Below are positions 1 through 10,345 of a stretch of DNA of 64,000 nucleotides, piece after piece. A program made the translations under genes and the position numbers. The stretch covers positions 19,174,601 to 19,238,600 of the forward strand of contig NC_066326.1 in assembly GCF_022539315.1 (NCBI RefSeq), read 5' to 3'. Each line of letters begins with the position of its first letter. The stretch's first letter is position 1. The notes under the pieces were generated by a model. The model ran no database searches. It had not been told where the DNA came from and saw only the letters and a list, made by a program, of their open reading frames with translations. Source of the DNA: Serinus canaria. Its lineage: Eukaryota > Chordata > Aves > Passeriformes > Fringillidae.

Positions 1-2264
1 GCCATACGTACTTCACACAAGCCATGGTTTAGCATTTTTCTCCACCCTCTAATACAATATTCCCCACTGGAGTGAGAACATTGAGCAGAAGTTTATTATT
101 AGTGGAGTTTGAACTAGAACCTAGTCCTTATTGCCATGGCTGGTTTGTGCTGTCTAGTAAACAGAAGTTGATTATATTAAGAACTTACACAAATCCCTGA
201 ATTCAATAAGCACAATAACATTAACAAACCAATCTACTTTCAAATACACCCTGCCAAGAGTTCAAAGCCATTATGATGGACAACAGCATTCACAGGCAGT
301 GACAAAAGCTTTGATCCGGGAGAGAAGTATTGACCAATGTGTTTTACTTCCAATGCACTCTCAATTCAGCTGTTTCTGTTCAAAACAAATGAAACCTTTG
401 AATGCACATCAAAGTAATGTCCCAGGTAATTCATCTGACTGAAGTTAAATATCATTGCAAGAAAAATCCAGACACCATTTGCATGTGTCTCAGAAGCAAA
501 CCCTTACAAAGCAGTCACTTATTCTGTAATATTCTGTGGTGAGAGTGCCAATAACAGCAGCCTGAGTCAAACAGTCTGAGAGCCACTGAGGGAGGGCAGA
601 GCTCCACAGGCAGGTACCCCTGCGTGCCCTGCAAACCTGCAGCTGCTCCCTGCTCCAAGCCCAGATTTCCAAAGCACACAACAACCCCAGTGCCCATGCC
701 CTGGCCACTGCCAAGCTGTAATTCTCACCAAGTAACCCCCTAAAAGGCATTAACAAGAACACTTTGAAAAAGGGCATTTTGACCCACACTCTTAGATGCC
801 ATCAGTAGCAGCAAAAAGTACAAGATGACAGGTTATTTTCTTCCCACTGAAGCAGAATGCAGGAACGAATTCACTGTCTCTTCTGACATGGAAATGGACA
901 CCAGCGAGACGGAAATGGAGCTAAACGAGCCACCCATTTTAGGCAATAACACAACAGGGTTAAGAACTAAGAATATCCCTTTGGGAAAAGTTTATTGAGA
1001 CTATCTTCAGCTTCCAAGGAGCACAAGGAAGGCTAACCAGCTCTCAGGTCGCCTCTGTCAAACACTGGCAGCATACTGGCTATCAGACACAAGAACGTAC
1101 AGAAGGATCCACCCAACCAACCCTCCCCAGTACCACTCAATGCCTCCTGAACCTCCCTGCTGAAGGCAAAGCTGTATTTTATTGTCATAATTTAACAAGA
1201 GTAACAAGTGGACTGGCAGCACCAACAGAACCTGGGTAAAGCTTACAAATGTTCACTTCTATCTCAGGTGAAGTCAGCCAGCATCACTCGCTGCCAATCT
1301 GTGTTAATCATCACCCAGCATTGGTTTATTCAGTAACAGCTCTTTAAAAAATGGGTATTATGAAAAGATGACTATGGGGTGACAATTTGAGGCTTGTGGC
1401 TCAAACCAGCCCAAGTTTTAGAATTTCTGAAGTTTTTTTTATAGCCAGTTCTTCTTTTTGATGTGTCAGCATAAAACACATTAACATACAAAAATGTCCT
1501 GTATGCTTCAAAAGGATGCTTTGTTTCTTACATGGACTAAACCTAGCAATTTTAATGTAACTGTGGTGTCTGTAGGATGGATCACTTCACAAAATCTGTG
1601 AAGGTCTGCCTCCCACTGCAGACTTTGTCCTGTCCCTGCTATGCAAGCTTTTACACAACATGATAAGCTTGAAAAATTTGTGGAGTTTCTCAATGCAGCT
1701 GTAGTAGAATTTGACCTCAACTATCTACAATTTATTTAGATACACCATTCATCAGCAGAAATCCTCTTAATTTAGCAAACCCACACTATATATGACATGT
1801 ACTGAAGATAGCAAGATATTAGCACACATTCCACTGTCTATATGACACACCCTTCAGACACTGCTAAGTTTAAAAAGGAAGATTTAGTGTCTGCAGCTGA
1901 AATACCCTGATTTGCACACGCAGCTGAAGCAGCATTTGATACAATGCAAGAATCCTTGGTGTCCTGTGCCAGCCATCCTCCTCTTTCACCTCTTCAGCTG
2001 TTGTGTCCAGCCTGTCCCAGGAAGGGGTGAGAGAACAGCACTGCTGCTGGGCAATCAGCTTGCTGGCAACCAGGTTTTGCCAGAGATCAGCACTGATTTC
2101 CTCTTCCCAGTCAGGTCTTGGTGGATAAAACTCTTCTTTCCCTTTTTCTGTTCCATGTATGATAGAAACATGAACTGCTTTGAAGATGCTTTAAAAAATC
2201 CTGTTTAATGAGACAGTGTTTCAGGCCTGGAAATGTCATACCTAAAATAGATAGTTAAAACTAT

Positions 2265-2370
2265 CTCATCTTAGATAAAATATAAATCAAATTCATATAA
2301 ATCAAATCAATATAACAAAAAAATAAATATAAATCAAATTAGATCAGATATAGATCAAATAAAGCCTAAT
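2265..2370. repeat. Degenerate A/T-rich tandem repeat (ATAAATCAAAT-like)
   Basis: The words ATAAATCAAAT and ATAGATCAAAT recur several times between 2280 and 2360 with irregular spacing, interrupted by an A-rich run. It is low-complexity DNA without coding potential. Confidence 0.6.
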
Positions 2371-2969
2371 ACTTGACTCATTTTAAAGGTTTGTCCCTGC
2401 ACCATTTGAAATGCTTACAAGTACAACAAAGTACAGAGCACTAGGAACAACTTCAGAGCAGACCAGTCTTTCCCAGTCTGTGAGGGAAATTAAAAATCAG
2501 CAAAAACAAAGAACATGCAGAGGGTCCATGCAGCAGAAATGACAACAAAACCATCTTTCTCTACTGGACACTGCATTGAGTAAAGTCTCAGAGCACTAAC
2601 AACTGTGTTCATTTAGACCATATTTTAACTTCTGTAGCAAATGAATGTTGTACAGAAGGACCTATTTAGAACAACCAAAGGATTTCCTTTCAAAGACTTA
2701 TTCTATATTGTTATTATCTAATGAGTTGTGCTTTCAAGCAATGGCACTGATGAACATGAGATACTTTGCTCTCTCTCTAGGATTTAAGAAATAGTCGGTC
2801 AAAATTATCTTCTTTTAAAATTAGAAAGGGACTCTTCAACTTCTAGTGGTTGGTTGACGTCCCTCTGTAGTTACAGATAAAACTAAAAAAATTACAGAGT
2901 AACATACTTTAAAAAGCCATTCCAAAAGGAGGATGGGCTGTTACAAGTCTGATCAGAGAAACCTTTCAC

Positions 2970-2992
2970 TGATCTAACTGAAAGTTAGATCA
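2970..2992. repeat. 9-bp perfect inverted repeat next to an AT microsatellite
   Basis: Arms TGATCTAAC (2970-2978) and GTTAGATCA (2984-2992) pair perfectly around a 5-nt loop TGAAA. The hairpin abuts the TA-rich tract to its right. Short hairpins of this size are common by chance in AT-rich DNA. Confidence 0.6.
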
Positions 2993-3060
2993 TATATATA
3001 CTATCATATATACTATATATACATATCATATATGCTAATCTGAAAGTATATATAATATAC
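2991..3060. repeat. (AT)n-type microsatellite, interrupted
   Basis: A run of ATAT, CATATA and ACTATATA words alternates over about 70 bp, broken by a short unique piece near 3030. It is likely length-polymorphic. Confidence 0.75.
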
Positions 3061-4004
3061 AAGTCCCACTCCATTTTAATCACTGCACACACCCTCCACT
3101 TTGCCAACTTTGCTGTGCCAAGTCTCAAAAACTAACAACCAACCCAAAAAGAGAATGAAACCCTACCAGTTTTCTCTAAGGGAAAACAATGTAATTTTGA
3201 AATGTTTAAGTGCAAATGGGCATGGGAAACTCTCAGGTAGGAAAGAAAAGGATGAGAACACAGCACTTGTTCCTGCTCCCAGGAAAGCTCGGGGTATTGT
3301 TACCCAGCAAGTGAGAGCAGGAACTGGCCTTGAGCACTCTGCCCACACCAGGAGAGAGGTGTTGTAACTCACTGGAACAGGAGCACTGCTCACCTCTCTG
3401 CAATCACAAGCATCCTCATAAAAGGGAGATTTTATCCTCTGCTGCACACCCAAGGTTTATATCAGAGTGTAGAGAACACAGTGTTAAAGGAAACCAAATA
3501 ATAGGAGATTTTTTTGTTGGAAGTAAGGGGCTTGGTGAAAAACACAGTGTTGTAGATGATCCTTAGGTTCAAGACAATGTGTTCAAACACAGAAGGTATT
3601 TGCAGACAAAGATACCACACATAAATCTTCACTCTTGTACAAATGAGACCTCAGAAGATCGCTCATAACCTCTAAATCAGCCAAAGAGCTGACAGATGCT
3701 TTTTCTCATTCACAAACTTCCTTCCTTTTACATTTCCTCCCCATTATGCTGAGTCTATACATTTTACAGCTCTTTCTCTGTCAGAGAGGAATTAAGTGTA
3801 GGCTTTCAATAGAACTTCTGACTCACCTCACTGATGACAGAGTAACCCAGGTAGCAGTTCCTGCCTTGGAAATCTTTTACTGCACACACAGAGAAGAGGA
3901 ACAGTTTCTGGGCTGTGCAGGCCATGTTGCAGCTTCCTCTGGGTGCAGCACAGCTGCCCAGCACTGCTGGCTCCCAGAACCACCAACACCCTGCACTGCC
4001 TCTA

Positions 4005-4066
4005 GCTTAGAATTGGACTGAGGATCCCTGTGGGTCCTCCCGGCTCAGGAATATTCTGTGACAGTG
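4005..4066 (+). mobile_element. CR1 LINE 3'-tail fragment, sense on plus strand (or SINE tail)
   Basis: The segment runs from an AATTGGACTGAGGATCC-type block through CTGTGGGTCC to a terminal ATATTCTGTG followed by a degenerate CTGTGA. This matches the order at the 3' end of avian CR1 elements and of CR1-tailed SINEs. The same blocks occur in the tail of the SINE at 26.8 kb in the same orientation. No tRNA-like head is visible upstream, so a 5'-truncated CR1 copy is the simpler reading. It is short and diverged. Confidence 0.6.
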
Positions 4067-4697
4067 TCTGTGATGGGGCTGCAGCTTGGCTTAGCTGGGC
4101 CTGCAAGTGAGGCTGCTCAACCACAACAGGAGTCTAAAATACACAATTTGGGTAACTCTTGGTCATCTGTAGGCTCTTCATCACAGCAAAGTTCACAGAT
4201 CTTTCCACAATGGAAAAGTGTTTTTTAGGACAGGGGTAGAAGTCGAGTTCCTGAAAACAAGAGTCACCACTTTGTGAAATGAAAATGTGATATCGTGCAA
4301 AGGCAGATTTTGAAAACTGCAACGAAAGACAGTGAGAAATGGTTTTGTGTAACATGCTGCACTGTGGTAGGAAAACCTGGAACACTTTTCTTCTAGACTA
4401 ATCAAAAACATCTTAATGACTTCTTAATAACAAATAAAGAATCCAAGTTTGCATCACATTGTCATCATCTGGGACAAGTTCCATTAAATCCAGGCAATCC
4501 TCTGTTCTCTCTCTCTTCACAAGGTATTAATGACTAGTATTAAGAGAAAACTATCAGCTGTAAAGTCCCGTTTTCTCAAATCTAAGAGAATTAAAATCAA
4601 CTCCTTCTTCAGTTTCTACTAATGCTGGACATCACCGGTACCTTCTAAACATGACTCACAGAGTAAAATACAAAAAAAGAAAATATAAACAATAATA

Positions 4698-4741
4698 CTG
4701 TTCTTGGATTCATTAACTTTCTTTCATGAATCCAAGAACAG
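4698..4741. repeat. Perfect 16-bp inverted repeat with 12-nt spacer
   Basis: Left arm CTGTTCTTGGATTCAT (4698-4713) and right arm ATGAATCCAAGAACAG (4726-4741) are exact reverse complements, separated by TAACTTTCTTTC. It lies in intron 1 of IQSEC1 and is unique rather than low-complexity sequence. Possible origins are a template-switch mutation or a remnant of a terminal-inverted-repeat element. I recognise no known element in it. Confidence 0.85.
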
Positions 4742-6562
4742 CTGACATTATCTAACATTTAACACCTTGTGAAAAGGTAACTTTGAAACAGAGAATCACC
4801 CCAGACACCTCTAGAATGGAAATTACAGCCAATTCACAGCACATTACTATAATGAAGAACCACACGGAAAGAAAAGGAATTTTATTTCTGATTGAGAATA
4901 CAGTGATGTTAGATTGAGAGAAAACCTATTCTTAGGCTGCAGCATGCCCAGGGATTTGTGCAGGCCTGTTCTCTGTACTCAGATCCCTGAGAGCTGCAGC
5001 TGGATCAGGAACACTGCTGTCCCTCTCATTTGAAGGATGACTTCCTGAGCACAACCCCCAAACTAGGAGGGAAACTCAGTCTCTGGTACTGTCTTTAAAG
5101 GCAGGCCAGCTTCCAACTAAATTATCCATTCCTTCCCATGGGTGTACCTAGGGATTCTGTGCAGGCACTGCCATGGCCTGTCCCAGCCTGACCGTGGCAA
5201 TGGAATGATCTCTCCTGTAACCACTCCCACTCCAGGCTTCCAAAAAGCATCACTGCACTCCACTTAAACCCAGCTCAGGGTCCTGCTGCTGTTTCCAGCT
5301 CTCCCTGTGATCTGAGAGAGCTGGGCCCATTCTACTGTAAAGCTGAGGAGTGAAAATTAAATTAAAAACAAACTGAGAATGCTCCTGTTGTGCAGAGTCA
5401 GGGCTGGCTGCAAACATTCCCTGTGACAGAAAACCCTTCAGCTTTGCATCCTTGCTGCCTTTGCCTTGTGTGAGGATGACTGGAAAGGTCATGGATATAT
5501 TAACAAACAGAAGGAAGTTAGTTTTCTTTTTCTGTGTTCATGTTCTTGTTAACCTGGTGAGTTTTAAAGGCCACTGCAATTTTTTGGACTAAATAATGCA
5601 AGCATCCCACAAAACAAGCTTAGGACTCTTTTTCTATGGCCATACCCTGTATGCAGCCACTGATGTAAATGCAAGTCAGATCATAGCTGGGGCATTTTGT
5701 TTGTGCTTGCACAGCAGAAGGCAACTGGGAATTGTGTCCTTTGTTTATAAGCACAAGTTTAACTGGGATGACACTGAACTACTAAAAGAATCTCATTAAC
5801 AGATATAATACATCAATTTCCTGCACTAAAGGCTATCAAAGCCATCATTCTAATTTTCTGCTTCTCTCACAGGGACTAAATGGTGTTTTGTTTTTTTTTT
5901 TATCATACCAAAGCTTGTCTTTTTTACTTTATTTTTATTAAAGACATCTCTATAATTATTTCATGAGATCGACTCTAGTCTTTTGTCTATTGTAAGGAAG
6001 CAAAAGGATTTATTTAGCTAAATTTGCATTCCCCTTTAACGTAATACTGGGGCTTTGTGCTACAGTGGATTAAAGCAGCATCTGTTCTTCTCTGGAAACC
6101 TGGAGTCAAATCACAGCAGTGCAGTGAAGTTGCCATTTCTGTCTGTACCCTAAATGGAACCTAAATAAAATTCAAATGGATTCCTAGAAGACATAAGAAG
6201 GGCTATGTAAGTGAAATATTTTTGATTAATAAGTCTTGCTAAAAAAGTCCATGATCAGTAACTGGTTTTGCATAACAAAGATGCATGATTAAACAAAACC
6301 TGTATTTACATAATTTTTGACATAAAATGGCAATATACAAGATACTAAAAGTAAACTTTTAGCCCCAAACACAGGCTGATTCTGCTCTTGTTACTACACA
6401 GCCTTCCGAGGCAACAGAAATAAAGCAGCAAACTCAGGAATATAAATTTGGCTTGTGGCCTGTACCCTATTCAAATACAAATGACATCTAAACAAAGCAC
6501 AGTTCAAAAAAGCAATGCACCAACACACTTTCCCCCCTAACTCATGAGCCACCTCCTCATAA

Positions 6563-6627
6563 TTCCAGTTGCTCTGGGGATCAGGCAGCATCTGGGTGAT
6601 GCTGCCTGATCCCCAGAGCAACTGGAA
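6563..6627. repeat. Perfect 30-bp inverted repeat with 5-nt loop (hairpin)
   Basis: The left arm (6563-6592) begins TTCCAGTTGCTCTGGGGATC and the right arm (6598-6627) is its exact reverse complement, ending GATCCCCAGAGCAACTGGAA. Only TGGGT (6593-6597) separates them, and pairing stops abruptly on both outer sides. The arms are mixed-composition sequence, so a chance origin is very unlikely. Inside the IQSEC1 intron it would fold as a long uninterrupted RNA stem. Candidate explanations are a recent template-switch event, a foldback element remnant, a hairpin RNA, or an assembly foldback artefact. Confidence 0.95.
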
Positions 6628-6738
6628 AACATCCCCACAAATTTAATTTCACAAACAGAGCAATCAGGGCTCCACCTTGGTTACAGTTTCTGAGGTCTCC
6701 TGCAGTTCTGTTATTAAATAAACATTAAAAGAAATAAC

Positions 6739-6751
6739 TGATTGACAGCTG
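6739..6751 (+). promoter_or_regulatory. PBX-MEIS-like site overlapping an E-box
   Basis: TGATTGACAG (6739-6748) is an exact match to the known PBX-MEIS/PREP composite consensus, and CAGCTG (6746-6751) overlaps its end. It sits about 110 bp from the long hairpin, inside intron 1. A single motif match of this length has some chance expectation in 64 kb, so enhancer function is only a suggestion. Confidence 0.35.
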
Positions 6752-8836
6752 CTGTGATTCAAATATGCCTGATTCTGAAATTAATAATAAAATTACCATC
6801 AGGTCTAACAGAGGAAGAACCATGTAAATGCTGAAGGAGCAAAAAAATTGCATCCTGAAAGACCTTTATGAATTATGGTAAATCCTTGCAATGAAAAGCC
6901 ACAACAACCCAGGCTCGGGCTGTGGTGCTTCACAATTTTTTTTTTAAATCCAATATTGAAAAATACAGTACCTTAAACCCTCCTTTGCACCTCTCAGAAT
7001 CCTGCTGGAACTGGAAGCCTCATGGCTGAGAAAGCAGCTCCTCACTTCCAGCACTTGTGTCCCAAGGTTTTTTTTACTGGACTTTGAAAAGCAGTGGTGT
7101 TAAGCACCAAGGAACACAAGTGTGTGAGCAGCTGTTTAATACCTACAGGTAATGGCATCCACCACCAGAGCACTCAGTACCTCTAGGCCAGCTTTTGTTA
7201 TTCTTCTCCTTCTCACTGGTGCTCAGGGCAGGCACAGTTTGCAGGCATCCTTAGAGCAATTACCCAAGGGTGCTAATCAGCTACACCATTATGGGATTTG
7301 CCATCTTCTCAGAGCTGGAGCCCTGAGTTGACATCTTTAGACTCCAGGGAAAATATACCTTCATCAGTATGAAGGTAAAGCATTGTTTCAAAGGAGGTGT
7401 TCCACCCAAAGTCCTTGCACTGCTCTTGAGGCCCTCAAAGGCATCAAACAGCCCCAGCCTCCAAGCAATGGAGAAGTTTTCTCCTCATGAAGACCCAGTA
7501 CTGGGAGAAACACTTTCTACAGCCATATGAACCCATTCTCTTGAAAGATTTTTCATTTTGCAAACATGAAATTGTCACAGGGTGAGAAAACCCATGTAAG
7601 GCCAGGAAATCCTAAGAAATCACTTCCCATTTCTCCAGAGGAACACCCAGCAAGCCACTGGTGAAGGCACCTTCTCCAGCTGAGAATGTCTCCTTGCACA
7701 GCAGGCACTCCCTGGATCCAGTCCCTGCAACCTTCCAATACAAGACTCTAACAGGAACAGCAAATCAGAGTTACTGTTCAACTTGGTATTTGCCCTTTTC
7801 AGTGCAAAAACAGAATCCTTGGGCTTCCTTGCCTGAAAGCTGCCAATTATTCCATGAAACTGAACTGCAGTTGTTTATTAACTGCACCAGGACTCCCAGA
7901 GGGCTTCTAAAGGGGCAAAGAAGCTGAATGCTGTTGATGCTGTTTTCACTGGTCAGCTCCAGATCTTGGATTACAGTATCCTGGATGATAATGAATGATT
8001 TCAGATTGGTGGAAATAGAAAAAAAAAGGATGATAGATGACTTCTCACGGGAAACCCAAACATTGAGCTTCTATTTAACCAGGAGAAAAAAAGCCCAGCT
8101 GACTACTTTGTAACAGTACTCTCAATATCGTTCAGGAACTAGAACAGATTTGGCAGAACCAAACCTGGTACAAAAGTAGAAGTAAAATGGAAAATGGGTC
8201 ATTTTACTCAGCATGGCTGTAGTTCTCCCAAAGCACTCGATAGATGTAATGAATTCTGTGTTTATACGAAGGATATCTGCCACAAGAATAGACACAGTTA
8301 AATACAACCATCCAAACTAAGTACTCAGCAATTCCTCTTTTAGCCCATCAGGCAGAATAATCAAGTTTAACTGAAAGGAAGTGCATAGCAATGTACAAAT
8401 GGAGGGAAAAAGTCTGAAACAATGATGAAAAACAGAACCTTTCTGTGTAATAGGCAAATCTGTCACTAAAGTAACTGTTATGAATTATGTTTTTAGCAAG
8501 CCATGCAAAGGTAACATCACTTATGCAAACATTGCCAACTCCACACAGGAAACTTACATTATTCTTTTCCTTAAGGGTAAAAAATGGGCTGAAGGATCAT
8601 TAAATGTATGACTAAACTGTACTATGAAACACTTCTCTTTATCAAAAAATATTTTGCCTTTTTTTTTTTTCTAGAAAAGCAACTGTTGCATTCATACATA
8701 GTTACACTGAATCCAGTCATTTCCTCCTTTTATATTTTTCCACACATGCCCACACCCAATTTAAGATGTTTTCTATCTTTAGCTAAATTGAGTATTCTTT
8801 AACAGTCAAACAGTTCAGCATTTGGCTGAATTACTT

Positions 8837-8855
8837 TGTGGAATGAACTTCCACA
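8837..8855. repeat. 7-bp inverted repeat in a short CpG-retaining patch
   Basis: TGTGGAA (8837-8843) and TTCCACA (8849-8855) pair around TGAAC. The next 90 bases keep several CpGs (ACGCATCGG, AAGCGC, AATCGAC) in otherwise CpG-poor intron. The patch could be a conserved regulatory element about 1 kb downstream of the first exon, but nothing here proves it. Confidence 0.3.
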
Positions 8856-9625
8856 ACGCATCGGAGATAAATTCACTTTGCAAGTGCACTGCAAGCGCAG
8901 GATAACTTTTTTAGTGTATCATAATCGACACACAGCATCACACCAGAAGAAAACTCGTTTGTGTCTGGAGTTTTCAGGCAGCTCATGAACAGAGCTCTGT
9001 GTTGCTGTGCTTTTGACACACATTGTTTTGGTACTTAAGAACATCCTTACAACAGGGACTGTATGTGTTAACATGACAAATTCCCACTCTCTGTTCCTCC
9101 TGTGTCAGTTATTCAAGTATCTGTACTTTAAAGGCCTTTGAACTGAACTTTTTTTTCTTTTATCTTATTTTCTGGCTGAGGGCACGAGTGGCAAATGTTG
9201 ATTTACCCCTCTGAGTGTGACACACCTTCCCATGTAGCCAGGACAAGGCCAGGTCTCCGGCCGGCCCCAGACACCGGGAACAGCCTGTACCAGAGCTCTG
9301 CAGTCAAACTCACACTGGTTTGACACAAATCATGTGATTCCTTGCTCTCTGCCGAAAAGCAGTGTTTACACATCGGTGTCTGGAGCGGCACACGCCAAGT
9401 CAGCTCACAGCCTGCTGCCACAGCTGCCGATTTATGGCTCTGCCTGTCACCCACAGCCAGCACAGCGCGGCGGGGCCGCCTGGGACGCCGCGGTTGAACC
9501 ACGGAGATGATTTAACCCTCGGCTCCTGCAGGGCAGACAGAGCCTCCGCCTGTCCCCGCTCCCGAGCCGGGACACGGGGAACGAGCTCCCGATCGCCGCG
9601 AGCCGGAGACATCCCGGGGACAGCG

Positions 9626-9705
9626 GGGGTGACCCCAGGGACAACCCGCAGGGACAATAGGGGTGACCCCCGGGACAATCCCCAGAGACAAAGGGGTGCC
9701 CCCAG
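9626..9705. repeat. Tandem repeat, about 34 bp, 2.3 copies, in the CpG island
   Basis: Units starting GGGGTGACCCC begin at 9626 and 9660, and a partial unit starting GGGGTGCCCCC begins at 9693. The periods are 34 and 33 bp, and units share a GGGACAA core. The block lies 140-220 bases inside the first intron, just downstream of the splice donor, and each unit start is itself a short inverted repeat (GGGGT.ACCCC-like). It inflates the open frames seen on both strands. I see no coding role. Confidence 0.8.
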
Positions 9706-9837
9706 CGCCAGCAGGACCCCCCAGTCCCATCCTCCCGCACCGCCCCACAGCGAGCCCGGGCAGCGGCGGCGTTGGCGGCGCGGAGCCCTTTGTGCGGCAG
9801 GGGCGGCGCGGGGCTCACCCCCGCACCCCTCGGCAGC

Positions 9838-9849
9838 GCTCACCAGCTG
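9838..9849 (-). promoter_or_regulatory. IQSEC1: 5' splice donor of the IQSEC1 first exon
   Basis: Reading the minus strand, the exon ends CAGCTG and the intron starts GTGAGC (intron positions 9843-9838). GTGAGC fits the vertebrate donor consensus GTRAGT at five of six positions. If unspliced, the frame would read TGG then TGA, so translation would stop two codons after the Ser at residue 21. That makes splicing here necessary for a functional protein and fixes the 3' end of the coding exon. Confidence 0.85.
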
Positions 9850-9908
9850 TCCAGCTCCAGCTCCAGCAGCGACTGGGTCCGCTCCGAGCTGCAGTGCAGG
9901 CACCACAT
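9844..9908 (-). CDS. IQSEC1: First coding exon of IQSEC1 (ARF guanine-nucleotide exchange factor), alternative N-terminus
   Basis: Seen: on the minus strand an ATG at 9908-9906 opens a frame reading MWCLHCSSERTQSLLELEL, then Asp-Ser, then two bases (TG) before the donor GTGAGC. The exon is 65 nt: 21 codons plus two bases. The ATG has G at -3. Known from memory: a human IQSEC1 isoform begins with almost the same 21 residues, with Asn where this has Ser at position 7. IQSEC1 (BRAG2/GEP100) is a cytoplasmic and postsynaptic ARF6 exchange factor with IQ, Sec7 and PH domains, acting in integrin and AMPA-receptor endocytosis. None of those domains is in this window. Inferred: the split codon TG plus the first base of exon 2 encodes Cys if that base is C or T, giving a phase that also suits the human first exons. 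The frame stays open upstream to about 10490, but that stretch is GC-rich leader, not protein. Paralogue IQSEC2 is a less likely alternative. Confidence 0.85.
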
Positions 9909-9963
9909 GGCCGGGCCGAAGTGTCGGGCGGGGAGCTCCGCGCCACCATAGCCGCCCCTCGGG

Positions 9964-9978
9964 CCGCCCCGCCCCGCG
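9964..9978 (-). promoter_or_regulatory. Tandem GC boxes (Sp/KLF-type sites)
   Basis: The plus strand reads CCGCCCCGCCCCGCG, two overlapping GGGGCGG cores on the minus strand. They lie about 56-70 bases upstream of the IQSEC1 ATG, where a TATA-less CpG promoter typically carries Sp1/KLF sites. The match is to a common motif, so occupancy is an inference. Confidence 0.55.
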
Positions 9979-10080
9979 CCCGCTCCCGCTCCCCTCAGCC
10001 GCCGGCGGCGGGGCAGGGAAGCGGGCAGAGCGCACGCGTGGGGCGGGATTCCCGGGAAAAGCGCGGCTGCGAGGGTCCCG

Positions 10081-10290
10081 TCACTCCAGCAGCCCTCACA
10101 CCCATCACCACGCCCGGGGACTTCTCGGTGCGGCTCCAGCGGGCACAGTTCTCCAAGAGCTACCCTCACTCCAGCAGCCCTCACACCCCTCACCATGCCC
10201 GGGGGTCTCTTGGTGCGGCTCCAGCGGGCACGGTTGTCTAAAATTCCGCTCACACCCCTCACCGTGGCCGGGGGCCCCTCGAGCCGGCTC
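10081..10290. repeat. Tandem repeat, 85-bp unit, about 2.7 copies, upstream of IQSEC1 ATG
   Basis: The phrase TCACTCCAGCAGCCCTCACA recurs at 10081 and 10166, a period of 85 bp. A third unit resumes at the TCACACCCCTCACC phrase at 10250, 69 bp after its counterpart at 10181, so it lacks about 16 bp. Each unit carries a CCCGGGG-like core and a GCGGCTCC.GCGGGCAC block. The array starts about 170 bases upstream of the IQSEC1 ATG, so it is either 5' leader or proximal promoter. Copy number probably varies between individuals or species. Confidence 0.85.
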
Positions 10291-10345
10291 CGGCGGGCAC
10301 CAAACGGAGAGAGGCCCCCGGCCCCCCGACAACAAAATCGCAACA

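Larger units (their letters stand above)
1..9837 (-). other. IQSEC1: Intron 1 of IQSEC1 (5' part), no further exon seen
   Basis: This stretch lies downstream of the IQSEC1 donor in the direction of transcription. I looked for a frame that would continue the protein (the acidic, Ser-rich segment expected in exon 2 and the IQ motif) on the minus strand and found none, so the intron is at least 9.8 kb. The DNA is AT-leaning and CpG-poor. Its recognisable contents are listed separately: a CR1-like tail, AT-rich tandem DNA, two strong inverted repeats and a transcription-factor motif cluster. Short frames here have no family resemblance I know. Confidence 0.6.
9440..10345 (-). promoter_or_regulatory. 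IQSEC1: CpG island promoter of IQSEC1 (TATA-less)
   Basis: A sharp block of CpG-dense, G+C-rich DNA stands out against CpG-poor flanks on both sides. It surrounds the first coding exon, so the core promoter should lie to its right (about 9920-10340) and transcription should go left. I see no TATA box at a fixed distance from the ATG; GC boxes are present instead. Such islands usually have several dispersed start sites, and none can be chosen from sequence. The island also contains two tandem-repeat blocks, one in the 5' end of intron 1 and one upstream of the ATG. Long frames on both strands here are a by-product of low stop-codon frequency. Boundaries are by eye. Confidence 0.8.

Noticed and set aside
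6563..6627. Calling the long hairpin a microRNA gene
   Set aside because: The stem is perfectly paired, I recognise no known seed, and no expression evidence is available. It is kept as an inverted repeat.
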